A stretch of DNA of 64,000 nucleotides. Source: an uncultured Streptomyces sp. GTDB lineage: Bacteria > Actinomycetota > Actinomycetes > Streptomycetales > Streptomycetaceae. The notes under the pieces were generated by a model, which was not told the origin of the DNA, made no database searches, and saw only the letters and a list, made by a program, of their open reading frames with translations. Numbering within the stretch: position 1 is the stretch's first letter; every line of letters begins with the position of its first letter. The stretch spans positions 186,001 through 250,000 of the forward strand of contig NZ_CANLBS010000011.1 of assembly GCF_947488945.1 (NCBI RefSeq), in the 5' to 3' direction. The position numbers and the translations under genes were made by a program. This document shows, one piece after another, positions 16,433 through 24,700 of the stretch.

Positions 16433-17037
16433 CACTCGATGCCTCTCTGGCCCTTCTGGCCCGCGTCCATCGGATGCTTGACCTTGGACATGTCGGTCAC
16501 CAGGTCGGCGGCCCCGATCAGCTTGTCCGGGGCGTTGCGGCCGGTGATCACCACGTGCTGCGTGCCGGGACGGCCGCGCATCACCTCGACCACCTCGTCG
16601 GTGTCGATCCAGCCCCAGTGCATCGGGTAGGCGAACTCGTCGAGGACGTAGAGCTTGTACGTCTCGGCCGCGAGGTCGCGCTTGACCTGCTCCCAGCCCT
16701 CGCGCGCCTTCGCCTCGTTGTCGGAGTTGTCGCCGTGCAGGCCCCGCTGGACCCACGACCAGCCCTCGCCCATCTTGTGCCAGGCGACGGTGCCGCCCTC
16801 ACCGCTGGCCCCGAGGACCTTCAGCGCGTTCTCCTCGCCGACCTTCCACTTGGCGGACTTCACGAACTGGAACACCCCGATCGGCCAGCCCTGGTTCCAG
16901 GCGCGCAGCGCCAGACCGAAGGCGGCCGTCGACTTGCCCTTGCCGATGCCCGTGTGGACGAACAGCAGCGGGCGGTTGCGCCGCTGACGGGTGGTCAGCC
17001 CGTCGTCCGGCACCGATGTCGGCTGTCCCTGTGGCAT
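16429..17037 (-). CDS. cobO: Cob(I)yrinic acid a,c-diamide adenosyltransferase CobO
   Basis: 202-aa CobA/CobO-type corrinoid adenosyltransferase, which transfers the 5'-deoxyadenosyl group of ATP to Co(I) corrinoids. The unusual P-loop GIGKGKST (30-37) is diagnostic. Other marks are FQFVKSAKWKVGEENAL, YVLDEFAYPMHWGWID, VVITGRNAPDKLIGAADLV and TDMSKVKHP. Its ATG shares one base with the chlID stop (TAATG), and its stop overlaps cobB. Confidence 0.96.
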   Translation of the reverse strand: MPQGQPTSVPDDGLTTRQRRNRPLLFVHTGIGKGKSTAAFGLALRAWNQGWPIGVFQFVKSAKWKVGEENALKVLGASGEGGTVAWHKMGEGWSWVQRGLHGDNSDNEAKAREGWEQVKRDLAAETYKLYVLDEFAYPMHWGWIDTDEVVEVMRGRPGTQHVVITGRNAPDKLIGAADLVTDMSKVKHPMDAGQKGQRGIEW

Positions 17038-19106
17038 TAAGCGGCCCTCCCGGCTGCGGTGACGTCCTTGACGAGCCCGGCGATCGAGTCGGCCCGCAGC
17101 TCGTCGAGCGTGACGGCGGTCCCTCCCAGATCGCGGGCGAGCTGTGCGGCGAGCCCGAGGCGTACGATCCCCGACTCGCAGTCCACGACGACCGACGCGG
17201 TGCCCTGCGCACCGTGCAACCGGGCCGCCTTGCCGGCCAGCGCCACCGGGTCCGGCCCGCCGGTGGCCCGGCCGTCGGTCACCACGACCAGCAGCGGCCG
17301 GCGCGAGGGGTCCCGCAGCCGCTCCACCCGCAGCACGTCGTGCGCCTTGAGCAGCCCGGCGGCCAGCGGGGTGCGCCCGCCGGTCGGCAGCGTCCCGAGC
17401 CGGGCCGCGGCGGCGTCCACCGAGGACGTCGGCGGCAGCGCCACCTCGGCGTCCCGGCCGCGGAACGTCACCAGGCCGACCTTGTCCCGCCGCTGGTACG
17501 CGTCGAGCAGCAGCGACAGCACGGCGCCCTTCACCGCGCCCATCCGCTGCCGCGCCGCCATCGACCCGGAGGCGTCCACCACGAAGAGCACCAGGTTCCC
17601 CTCGCGTCCCTCACGGGTGGCCTGCCGCAGATCGTCCCGGCGCACCACCAGCCCCGGCCCGGACCGGCCGCGCGCCCGCTGGTGCGGGGCGGCCGCCTGC
17701 ACGGTCGCGGCCAGGTGCAGACGGGTCAGCGCCCCCTGCGGCAGCCGCGCGCCGGTCGTCCGTCCGTGCTCCGTACGGGCCCGGGAACGCCGGCCCGCCG
17801 CGCCCTCGCCGAGCCCCGGCACGCTGAGCATCCTGGTCCGGAACGGTTCCGCGGCGGCCACCGGCTGCTGCTCGCCGCCGCCCCGCCCGCCGGAACCGGG
17901 CGCGTCCGCGCCGCTCTCCGGCCCGGCCCCCTCGTCCGTGCCCTCCGCGCGGTCGGAAGGCGCGGCCTGCCCGTCGTCGCCGGCGCCGCCCTGCGGCGGC
18001 ACCCCGCCGCCCCCGCCCCCGGGGCCGCCGTCGGGGCCGCCGTCGGGGCTGTCCGGGTCGGGCTCCTCGGAGCCGTCGCCCGGAGGCCGCTCGTCCGGCG
18101 CCGACTCCCGCAGCGTGTCGTCCAGCTTGTCCTCGTCGAGCCCCGGCGCGTCGAACGGATTGCGCCGACGCCGGTGCGGGAGCGCCAGCAGGGCCGCCTG
18201 CCGCACGTCGTCCGCGGTGACCTCGTCCCGCCCGGCCCAGGCGGCCAGCGCGGTCGCGGTACGCGCCATCACGATGTCGGCGCGCATCCCGTCGACCTCG
18301 AACGCGGCGCAGGTCGCGGCGATCTGCCGCAGCACGCCGTCGCCGAGCACGACGCGGGGGAGCAGCGCGCGGGCCTCGGCGATGCGCAGGCGCAGCGCGT
18401 TCTCCTCGTCGGCCCAGGCCGCCGCGAACGCCTCCGGATCGTCGTCGTACGCCAGCCGCCGCCGCACCACCTCGACCCGCAGGTCGGTGTCGCGGGACGC
18501 GGCCACCTCGACCGTCAGCCCGAACCGGTCCAGCAACTGCGGCCGCAGCTCGCCCTCTTCGGGGTTCATCGTGCCGACCAGCAGGAACCGCGCCGCGTGC
18601 CGCACGGAGACGCCCTCGCGCTCCACGTACGAGGCGCCCATCGCCGCGGCGTCCAGCAGCAGGTCCACCAGGTGGTCGTGGAGCAGGTTGACCTCGTCCA
18701 CGTAGAGGATGCCGCGGTGCGCGTCGGCCAGCAGACCGGGCTCGAACGCCTTCACGCCCTCGGCGAGCGCCCGCTCGATGTCCAGCGCCCCGACCAGCCG
18801 GTCCTCCGAGGCCCCGACCGGCAGTTCGACGGTACGCGCGGGCCGTCCGACCCCCGTCGCGCCCTCGTGCGGCCCGTCCGGGCACGCCGGATCGGGCGCC
18901 GCCGGATCGCACGAGAACCGGCAGCCGGGCACCACCGCCACCTCCGGCATCAACGCCGCGAGCGCCCGCACGGCGGTGGACTTCGCGGTCCCCTTCTCAC
19001 CCCGCACGAGCACACCGCCGACCGCGGGACTGACGGCGTTCAGCAGAAGTCCGAGCCGCAGATCGTCCTGCCCGACGATCGCGGTGAAGGGATACGGCGT
19101 ACTCAC
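17037..19106 (-). CDS. ChlI-ChlD fusion, putative cobaltochelatase AAA+/VWA subunit
   Basis: 689-aa fusion of the two motor subunits of a metal chelatase. The N-terminal AAA+ domain (1-315) has Walker A GEKGTAKST (36-44) and Walker B ILYVDEVN (133-140). An acidic, Gly/Pro-rich linker spans about 323-410. The C-terminal von Willebrand A domain has the MIDAS motif DASGSM (511-516) and VTDGRA. In actinobacteria it works with CobN to insert cobalt; CobN is not seen in this window. The GTG start at 19106 overlaps the cobQ stop by 4 nt. The cobalt role comes from gene context; by domain alone it could be a magnesium chelatase. Confidence 0.9.
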   Translation of the reverse strand: MSTPYPFTAIVGQDDLRLGLLLNAVSPAVGGVLVRGEKGTAKSTAVRALAALMPEVAVVPGCRFSCDPAAPDPACPDGPHEGATGVGRPARTVELPVGASEDRLVGALDIERALAEGVKAFEPGLLADAHRGILYVDEVNLLHDHLVDLLLDAAAMGASYVEREGVSVRHAARFLLVGTMNPEEGELRPQLLDRFGLTVEVAASRDTDLRVEVVRRRLAYDDDPEAFAAAWADEENALRLRIAEARALLPRVVLGDGVLRQIAATCAAFEVDGMRADIVMARTATALAAWAGRDEVTADDVRQAALLALPHRRRRNPFDAPGLDEDKLDDTLRESAPDERPPGDGSEEPDPDSPDGGPDGGPGGGGGGVPPQGGAGDDGQAAPSDRAEGTDEGAGPESGADAPGSGGRGGGEQQPVAAAEPFRTRMLSVPGLGEGAAGRRSRARTEHGRTTGARLPQGALTRLHLAATVQAAAPHQRARGRSGPGLVVRRDDLRQATREGREGNLVLFVVDASGSMAARQRMGAVKGAVLSLLLDAYQRRDKVGLVTFRGRDAEVALPPTSSVDAAAARLGTLPTGGRTPLAAGLLKAHDVLRVERLRDPSRRPLLVVVTDGRATGGPDPVALAGKAARLHGAQGTASVVVDCESGIVRLGLAAQLARDLGGTAVTLDELRADSIAGLVKDVTAAGRAA

Positions 19107-20824
19107 AGTGCCTCCTCGTTGTCCACGCTCACCACTACCCCGCCCGATTCCGCGCCGGCCCGAAATTCCGGCCCGCGCGACCCCGCGATGCCGGCCCCCG
19201 CTCCCGCGTCGGCCCGAAAATCCAGCCCGTCCGGCGCTTGAGGACCGGGGCCCGGGGCGGAGCCCCGGCCACCCGCACCCGGAGCACCCGCACCCGCCGG
19301 CGCCCCCGGCGGAACGAACGGCAGTCCCCCCGGCGCCCCCTCCTCGATCAGCCGCCACAGCGCATCCGTGTCCGCGTGCTCCTCGATCAGATCGCCGAGC
19401 CGGTCCAACTGCTCCTCCCGCAGCGCCGCGAAACTCGTGTCGGGCGCGGGCGTGAACCGCCGCCCCGACGCCCGCGCCACCCGCTCCAGGAACGCCCGCC
19501 GGAACCCGTCGCTCTCCAGCGACCCGTGCCAGTGCGTCCCCCACACCGCACCGACCCGGCACCCGTCCAGGAACGGTTCGCCGCCCCGTACGTCCGCGAC
19601 GCCGTGGTGGATCTCGTACCCCTCGACGGTCTCGCCCAGCGCCTCGCCGACCGGCCGCGCCAGCGTCTTCTCCCGGTCGAAGCGGATGCGCACCGGCAGC
19701 AGCCCGAGGCCGTCCACCACGCCCGCCCGCGACTCGACCTCGTCCTCGATGCGTTCGCCCAGCACCTGGAAGCCGCCGCAGACGCCGAGCACCGGCCGCC
19801 CCTGTGCCGCCCGCCGCACCAGCGCGTCGGCCAGGCCCCGCTCGCGCAGCCAGGCCAGCGCCTTGACGGTGCCGCGGGTGCCCGGCACGACCACCAGGTC
19901 CGCGTCGGCCAGTTCCTCGGGCCGGTCCACGAACCGCACGATCACGCCCGGTTCGGCGGCCAGCGCGTCCACGTCGGTGAAGTTCGACATCAGCGGGACC
20001 GCGCAGACCGCGACCCGCAGCACGTCCTCGCCGTGCGGCGGCGCCACCACCGACTCGCGGACCGTCCCGCGCAGCGAGACCCGCAGGCCGTCCTCCTCGT
20101 CGATGCCGAGCCCGTGCGCGAACGGCAGCACCCCGTACGTCCGGCGGCCCGTCAGCCCGTGCAGCATGTCGAGCCCCGGCCGCAGCAGCGACACGTCGCC
20201 GCGGAACTTGTTCACCAGGTAGCCGGCCACCAGTTCCTGGTCCTCGGCCGACAGCAGCGCCGTCGTGCCGAAGAACGAGGCGAACACCCCGCCCCGATCG
20301 ATGTCGCCGACGACCAGCACCGGGAAGCGCGCGGCCCGCGCGACCCCCATGTTCACGATGTCGGTGCGCCGCAGGTTGATCTCCGCCGGGCTGCCCGCGC
20401 CCTCGCAGATCACCGCGTCGTAGGCGGAGCGCAGTGCGTCCAGGCACTCCACGACCGTTCCGAACAGCGCCTCCTGCCGGCCGCCGTGGTAGCCGCGGGC
20501 GCTCATCTCGCCGACCGGCCGGCCCATCAGCACGACCTGGCTGGAGCGGTCGCCGCCCGGCTTCAGCAGGACCGGGTTCATCTGCGCCGTCGGCTCCACC
20601 CGGGCCGCCTGCGCCTGCATCGCCTGGGCCCGCCCGATCTCCGCGCCCCCGCGCGTCACGAACGAGTTCAGCGACATGTTCTGCGCCTTGAACGGGGCGA
20701 CCTTCACCCCCTGGCGCACCAGCCACCGGCAGATGCCCGCGGTGACGACGCTCTTGCCCGCGTCCGAGGTGGTCCCGGCGACCAGCAGCCCGCCGCCCCG
20801 TGTCCGCGTACCGCCGACCGTCAT
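19103..20824 (-). CDS. cobQ: Cobyric acid synthase CobQ with a low-complexity C-terminal extension
   Basis: 573-aa amidotransferase that amidates the b, d, e and g side chains of adenosylcobyrinic acid a,c-diamide. It has the nucleotide-binding AGTTSDAGKSVV (17-28), CobQ marks KAQNMSLNS and CEGAGSPAEINLR, and a C-terminal glutaminase-like domain with Cys349 (VLGVCGGFQVLG) and His431 (WGTHWHGSLE). The usual protein ends near residue 495; here a Gly/Ala/Pro tail (about 497-573) continues to the chlID start and contains dispersed-repeat-like DNA. The ATG at 20824 overlaps the cobD stop. Confidence 0.94.
   Translation of the reverse strand: MTVGGTRTRGGGLLVAGTTSDAGKSVVTAGICRWLVRQGVKVAPFKAQNMSLNSFVTRGGAEIGRAQAMQAQAARVEPTAQMNPVLLKPGGDRSSQVVLMGRPVGEMSARGYHGGRQEALFGTVVECLDALRSAYDAVICEGAGSPAEINLRRTDIVNMGVARAARFPVLVVGDIDRGGVFASFFGTTALLSAEDQELVAGYLVNKFRGDVSLLRPGLDMLHGLTGRRTYGVLPFAHGLGIDEEDGLRVSLRGTVRESVVAPPHGEDVLRVAVCAVPLMSNFTDVDALAAEPGVIVRFVDRPEELADADLVVVPGTRGTVKALAWLRERGLADALVRRAAQGRPVLGVCGGFQVLGERIEDEVESRAGVVDGLGLLPVRIRFDREKTLARPVGEALGETVEGYEIHHGVADVRGGEPFLDGCRVGAVWGTHWHGSLESDGFRRAFLERVARASGRRFTPAPDTSFAALREEQLDRLGDLIEEHADTDALWRLIEEGAPGGLPFVPPGAPAGAGAPGAGGRGSAPGPGPQAPDGLDFRADAGAGAGIAGSRGPEFRAGAESGGVVVSVDNEEAL
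19156..19268. repeat. Dispersed Streptomyces-type repeat inside the cobQ 3' end
   Basis: CGGCCCGAAATTCCGGCCCG (from about 19156) recurs in imperfect form as CGGCCCGAAAATCCAGCCCG (from about 19209). The second copy runs into a block with CCAGCCCGTCCGGCG then TTGAGGACCGGGGCCCGGGG and a GGAGCCCC end, closely like an intergenic repeat found many times in Streptomyces chromosomes. Here it is read as coding sequence for the CobQ tail. Recognition is from memory of the repeat; copy number in this genome cannot be judged from the window. Confidence 0.6.
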
Positions 20825-21768
20825 GATGTCCGCCTCGCTCCCGCGATCAGCCGGCCCGCCGCGCACACGCCGAGGGCCAGCACACTCACCCGGCGCGACA
20901 GCCGCACCGCACGTTCGATGTCTCCGTGGGCCACGGCGCGGCCCTCCGCGCCGTTCAGCACCGGCCGGTGCTCGACCCGCCCGCCGTACGCGAGGGTCCC
21001 GCCGAGCCGTACGCCGAGCGCGCCGGCGAAAGCGGCCTCCACCGGACCGGCGTTGGGGCTCGGGTGCCTGCCCGCGTCGGCGCGCCAGGCGCGCACCGCC
21101 GCGCCGGGCCGCCCGCCGGCCGCGACCGCGAGGGCCGCGGTGAGCCGGGCGCCCGGCCACCCCGCGACGTCGTCCAGCCGCGCCGAGGCCCAGCCGTAGT
21201 GCAGATGGCGCGGGGACCGGTGGCCGACCATGGCGTCGAGGGTGTTGACGGCGCGGAAGCCGACCAGTCCGGGCACCCCGCCGAGCGCGCCCCACACCAG
21301 GGCGCCGACCACGGCGTCCGAGGTGTTCTCGGCGACGGACTCGACCACCGCGCGCGCGATTTCGGGGCCGTCCAGCGCCTGCGGGTCGCGGCCGCACAAG
21401 TGCGGCAGCCGCTCCCGGGCGGCCGTGAGGTCCCCGGCGGCCAGCGCCGCACCGATCGTGCGGGCCTCGCGTCCCAGCGACGTACCGCCGACGACCGACC
21501 AGGTGACGGCGGCCGTCAGGGCGGTGGAGGCGAGCGGACGGTTCCGCACGGCGCGGGAGGCGAGCGCGGCGGCGGCCACGGCACCGCCCGCGCAGACGAG
21601 GGTGTGCAGGGCGCCCCGACCCCGGTCGTCGCGCCACAGGCGGCGCTCCACGGCGGCGGCGGCCCGGCCGAACCCGGCGACCGGGTGGCCCCGGCGGGGA
21701 TCGCCGAGGAGCAGGTCGCCGATCAGACCGGCGGTGGCGCCGTACGCGAAGATGCGGTCGGCACGCAC
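20821..21768 (-). CDS. cobD: Adenosylcobinamide-phosphate synthase CobD/CbiB
   Basis: 315-aa integral membrane protein that attaches the aminopropanol (phosphate) arm to adenosylcobyric acid. Family marks are GLIGDLLLGDPRRGHPVAGFGR near the start, AVVESVAENTSDAVVGALVWGALGG, AVNTLDAMVGHRSPRHLHYGWASARLDD and SPNAGPVEAAFAGALGVRLGG. It is the first gene after the cobalamin riboswitch and overlaps cobQ by 4 nt. The GTG at 21768 gives the standard N-terminus MRADRIFAYG. Confidence 0.94.
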   Translation of the reverse strand: MRADRIFAYGATAGLIGDLLLGDPRRGHPVAGFGRAAAAVERRLWRDDRGRGALHTLVCAGGAVAAAALASRAVRNRPLASTALTAAVTWSVVGGTSLGREARTIGAALAAGDLTAARERLPHLCGRDPQALDGPEIARAVVESVAENTSDAVVGALVWGALGGVPGLVGFRAVNTLDAMVGHRSPRHLHYGWASARLDDVAGWPGARLTAALAVAAGGRPGAAVRAWRADAGRHPSPNAGPVEAAFAGALGVRLGGTLAYGGRVEHRPVLNGAEGRAVAHGDIERAVRLSRRVSVLALGVCAAGRLIAGARRTS

Positions 21769-21771
21769 GGC

Positions 21772-21840
21772 TCAGCCGGCCGGCGTGCGGATCGTTCCGG
21801 CAACGGGTGACAGGGGATCGGGCGCACGGCGGCCAGGCAT
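21772..21840 (-). other. 22-codon upstream ORF, in frame with cobD
   Basis: ATG at 21840 opens MPGRRAPDPLSPVAG and reaches TGA 3 nt before the cobD GTG, in the same reading frame. It lies between the riboswitch and cobD, so its translation could influence cobD initiation. It may be chance: no strong Shine-Dalgarno site precedes it. Confidence 0.3.
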
Positions 21841-21869
21841 GGCGTATGTCCTCACTCAGGGTCCGCGCC

Positions 21870-22085
21870 CTGGTTCGACGAGACGGCGACGAGAGTCTCC
21901 TGGCTTCCGGGACCGCCGCGCCCCGGCCCGTTCCCGTGGGCCGCGCGGACGCGGACCGTGGGGGGACGGAGGGGGAAGCGGCTGCCCGGTGACAGTGGCG
22001 GGACCGCGCCGGATTCGCACCGGCTTCCTCTGCTGTCGCCGTGAATGGCTCCGGCAGTCCACCACGCTCCGCGAACGCCAGTCAA
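21870..22085 (-). promoter_or_regulatory. Cobalamin (B12) riboswitch upstream of cobD
   Basis: On the minus strand the leader contains the conserved core: GAGGAAGCCGGTGCGAATCC, then GGCGCGGTCCCGCCACTGTC, and further on the B12-box-like GGAAGCCAGGAGACTC. These are the hallmark elements of the AdoCbl riboswitch. It should repress cobD-cobQ-chlID-cobO-cobB when adenosylcobalamin is plentiful. Outer boundaries are approximate. Confidence 0.93.
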
Positions 22086-22139
22086 CTTGCCGTTGACCTG
22101 CGGGCCCGCAGTGTGCGCAGCCCCACACGGGACGGCTGC

Positions 22140-22166
22140 GGGCCGGACACCTCAGGTGTCCGGCCC
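22140..22166 (-). terminator. Terminator of the pit operon
   Basis: A 13-bp inverted repeat (22140-22152 with 22154-22166; GGGCCGGACACCT arm) just beyond the stop of the small membrane protein gene. It separates the phosphate operon from the cobalamin leader. Confidence 0.7.
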
Positions 22167-22189
22167 GGAGATCGTGCGGGTCAGGGGCG

Positions 22190-22408
22190 TCAGGCGACGA
22201 TCAGGTAGATGCCGTACGCGACCGCGGCCGCGCACAGCGCGAAGCAGGCGTACGCCCCTGTCCTGGTGAGCGCCGAGGAGCCGCCGGCGGAGGTCGCCGA
22301 CCCCTTGGACAGGCCCACGATGCCGAGGGTGAAGAGGCCGACCATCGCGACGGTGACCACGAGGCTGACGCCGAACACGGAGGCGAGTGCCGCCCAGTCG
22401 ATGTGCAT
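22190..22408 (-). CDS. Small two-helix membrane protein downstream of the phosphate transporter
   Basis: 72-aa protein with two hydrophobic helices (ASVFGVSLVVTVAMVGLFTL and ACFALCAAAVAYGIYLIVA) joined by a Gly/Ser loop. It starts 10 nt after the transporter stop, so it is co-transcribed and presumably under the same PHO box. I recall a comparable small gene after SCO1845 in S. coelicolor. Function unknown; an accessory subunit of the transporter is possible. Confidence 0.8.
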   Translation of the reverse strand: MHIDWAALASVFGVSLVVTVAMVGLFTLGIVGLSKGSATSAGGSSALTRTGAYACFALCAAAVAYGIYLIVA

Positions 22409-22418
22409 GCGGGTGTCC

Positions 22419-23693
22419 TTAGACCGTGGCCGGACGCGCCGGGTCGGCGGTCGTGGTGGCGGGGGCGGGAATGGTGGTCTGGAGGTCGGCCGTGGTGAGG
22501 CCGGTGGCCGCGGAGCCGGTGGGCGGCGGGGTCACGGCGGCCATGGCGGTGGTGACGACGCCCGCGGGCTCGGCCGAACCGTCGTTGACGTCGATGCTGT
22601 GGTGGTCGACCGGCTTGCGGCGCGACAGCAGCCAGATGGCGGCGGAGCCCGCGACCAGCAGGACGGCGGTGACGGAGACGCCCCAGGGGCCCTGCTTGGT
22701 GAGGAACTCGGCGCCCGCGCCGACCAGCCCGGCCGCCGGGAGGGTCAGACCCCAGGCCACGAACATCCGGGTGGCGGTGGACCAGCGGACCACGCCGCCG
22801 GCCCGCCCGAGGCCCGCGCCCATGACCGCGCCGGAGCACGACTGGGTGGTGGAGAGGGAGAAGCCGAGGTGCGAGGAGGCCAGGATGACCGTCGCCGCGC
22901 TGGTCTGGGCGGCGAAGCCCTGCGCCGGGCGGAGGTCGGTCAGGCCGGTGCCCATGGTCTTGATGATGCGCCAGCCGCCGAGGTAGGTGCCGAGGGCGAT
23001 GGCGACGCCCGCCGAGCAGATGACCCAGAGCGGCGGGTTGGAGCCGGGGGCGAGGACGCCGCCGGTGACCAGGGCCAGCGTGATGATGCCCATCGTCTTC
23101 TGCGCGTCGTTGGTGCCGTGGGCCAGCGAGACGAGTCCGGCGGAGGCGATCTGTCCGGCGCGGTAGCCCTTGGCGGTCGACTTCAGCTGGTTCTCGTCGG
23201 TGACGTTCCGGTTGATCCGGTACGTCAGCCGGGTGGCGAGGTACGCCGCGAGGCCGGCCACGATCGGGGCGGCGAGCGCGGGCAGCAGGACCTTGGTGAC
23301 GACGGTGCCGCCGTTGATGGAGGACCAGCCCGCGGACATGACCGCGGCGCCGATGAGTCCGCCGAACAGGGCGTGGGAGGAACTGGACGGGAGGCCGACC
23401 AGCCAGGTCAGCAGGTTCCACAGGATGGCGCCGACGAGCGCCGCGAAGATCACCTCGGTTTTGAGGCCGTCCTCGTTGACGATCCCGCCGGAGATCGTCT
23501 TGGCGACCTCCACCGACAGGAACGCGCCGATCAGGTTGAGGACGGCGGACATGGCCACCGCCGTCTTTGGCTTCAGGGCGCCGGTCGAGATGGTGGTCGC
23601 CATCGCGTTGGCGGTGTCGTGGAATCCGTTCGTGAAATCGAACACTAGAGCCGTCACGATCACGATCGCGAGCAGCAGCGTGATGTGTTCCAT
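22419..23693 (-). CDS. pit: PiT-family low-affinity inorganic phosphate transporter
   Basis: 424-aa inner-membrane transporter with the duplicated PiT signatures: FTNGFHDTANAMATTISTGA near residue 20 and SLAHGTNDAQKTMGIITLAL in the second half, plus GLPSSSSHALFGGLIGAAV. It takes up phosphate as a metal-phosphate complex driven by the proton gradient. A hydrophilic Pro/Thr-rich cytoplasmic tail occupies the last ~70 residues. From memory it matches S. coelicolor pitH2 (SCO1845). A PHO box lies about 48-69 nt upstream of the start. Confidence 0.94.
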   Translation of the reverse strand: MEHITLLLAIVIVTALVFDFTNGFHDTANAMATTISTGALKPKTAVAMSAVLNLIGAFLSVEVAKTISGGIVNEDGLKTEVIFAALVGAILWNLLTWLVGLPSSSSHALFGGLIGAAVMSAGWSSINGGTVVTKVLLPALAAPIVAGLAAYLATRLTYRINRNVTDENQLKSTAKGYRAGQIASAGLVSLAHGTNDAQKTMGIITLALVTGGVLAPGSNPPLWVICSAGVAIALGTYLGGWRIIKTMGTGLTDLRPAQGFAAQTSAATVILASSHLGFSLSTTQSCSGAVMGAGLGRAGGVVRWSTATRMFVAWGLTLPAAGLVGAGAEFLTKQGPWGVSVTAVLLVAGSAAIWLLSRRKPVDHHSIDVNDGSAEPAGVVTTAMAAVTPPPTGSAATGLTTADLQTTIPAPATTTADPARPATV

Positions 23694-23740
23694 TTACCCA
23701 GGCAATCGTTCGACGTCATTGGCACGTGGAACGTAGGCAA

Positions 23741-23762
23741 CCTGAGTGAACGGAAGATGAAC
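23741..23762 (-). promoter_or_regulatory. PHO box (PhoP-binding direct repeats) upstream of pit
   Basis: On the minus strand two adjacent 11-nt direct repeats, GTTCATCTTCC and GTTCACTCAGG, match the Streptomyces PHO-box unit (G[G/T]TCAYYYR[G/C]G). A weaker third unit, TTGCCTACGTT, follows at 23730-23740. PhoP should control the transporter under phosphate limitation. Confidence 0.82.
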
Positions 23763-24022
23763 TCGGCAGGGCGTTGCGGTGCCGTCAATCAGGGCAAGTC
23801 GCTTCCGCTTGTGTGTGCCCCGTACGGCCGTTCGAGGCCGAGGCGTTGGGGGGACTGCCTTTACCGCCCTTTGGCGCACATACGGGGTGATCGTCCGGAG
23901 CGTCCCGGGCCCTCGGAAGAGATTCCAGTCACGTTCGGCGCGCCTCGGCTGCCAAGACATTCACAGCGGCGGACCAGGTTCCGCTTCCCGTCACGGCCCC
24001 CGACCGCCCCTACGATCGCCCC

Positions 24023-24697
24023 ATGAGCGACGAAGGGCGGCACCCCGAGGACCCGGCGGCCATCGGACGGGCCTGGCGCGACCTCGTCGCCACCGCCCGC
24101 AGGACGGCCGCCGAAGGGCTCGTCGTCGGCACCTCGGGCAACGTCTCCGCCCGGATCGGCGACACCGTCCTGGTCACCCCGAGCGGGGTGCCCTACGACC
24201 GGCTCGGCCCCGACGACGCCGTCGGCGTGGACCTCGACGGCCGCCAGGTCCTCGGCTCCCTCGCCCCGACCAGCGAGGTCCCCCTCCACCTGGCCGTCTA
24301 CCGCACCACCGACGCCGCCGCCGTCGTCCACACCCACGCCGTGCACGCCACCGCGGTCTCCACGCTCGTCTCCGAGGTCCCGGCCGTCCACTACGCCACC
24401 GCGCTCCTCGGCGGCCCGGTCCGCACCGCCGCCTACGCCCGCTACGGCACCCCGGAACTGGCCGCGCACATGCTCGAAGCCCTCCGCGACCGCACCGGCT
24501 GCCTGCTCCGCAACCACGGCACCGTCACCTACGGCGCGGGCCTGGACGAGGCGTACGAGCGCACCGCCCAGCTGGAATGGCTCTGCCGCGTCTGGCTCGC
24601 CGCCGCGTCCGTCCCCGGCCGCACCCCCACCCTGCTCACCCCGGACGAGCTCGCCGACGTCACCGACGCCCTGAAGGGGTACGGACAGCGCCCCTGA
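24023..24697 (+). CDS. Class II aldolase/adducin family protein
   Basis: 224-aa Zn-dependent aldolase of the L-fuculose-phosphate aldolase / ribulose-phosphate epimerase fold. The expected ligands are present: Glu85 (PTSEVPLH), His103 and His105 (VVHTHAVHA) and His165 (LLRNHGTVTYG), with the phosphate-site GTSGNVSAR at 36-44. The substrate is probably a short sugar phosphate, but this cannot be read from sequence. It is divergent from pit across a 329-nt gap that carries the PHO box, and the hydrolase gene follows after 3 nt. Confidence 0.88.
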   Translation: MSDEGRHPEDPAAIGRAWRDLVATARRTAAEGLVVGTSGNVSARIGDTVLVTPSGVPYDRLGPDDAVGVDLDGRQVLGSLAPTSEVPLHLAVYRTTDAAAVVHTHAVHATAVSTLVSEVPAVHYATALLGGPVRTAAYARYGTPELAAHMLEALRDRTGCLLRNHGTVTYGAGLDEAYERTAQLEWLCRVWLAAASVPGRTPTLLTPDELADVTDALKGYGQRP

Positions 24698-24700
24698 CCT

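Noticed and set aside
17037..20726. A 1229-codon minus-strand frame covering the chelatase and half of cobQ
   Set aside because: Only the part from GTG 19106 encodes the ChlI-ChlD protein. The N-terminal ~540 codons are an out-of-frame reading of cobQ with no protein-like features.
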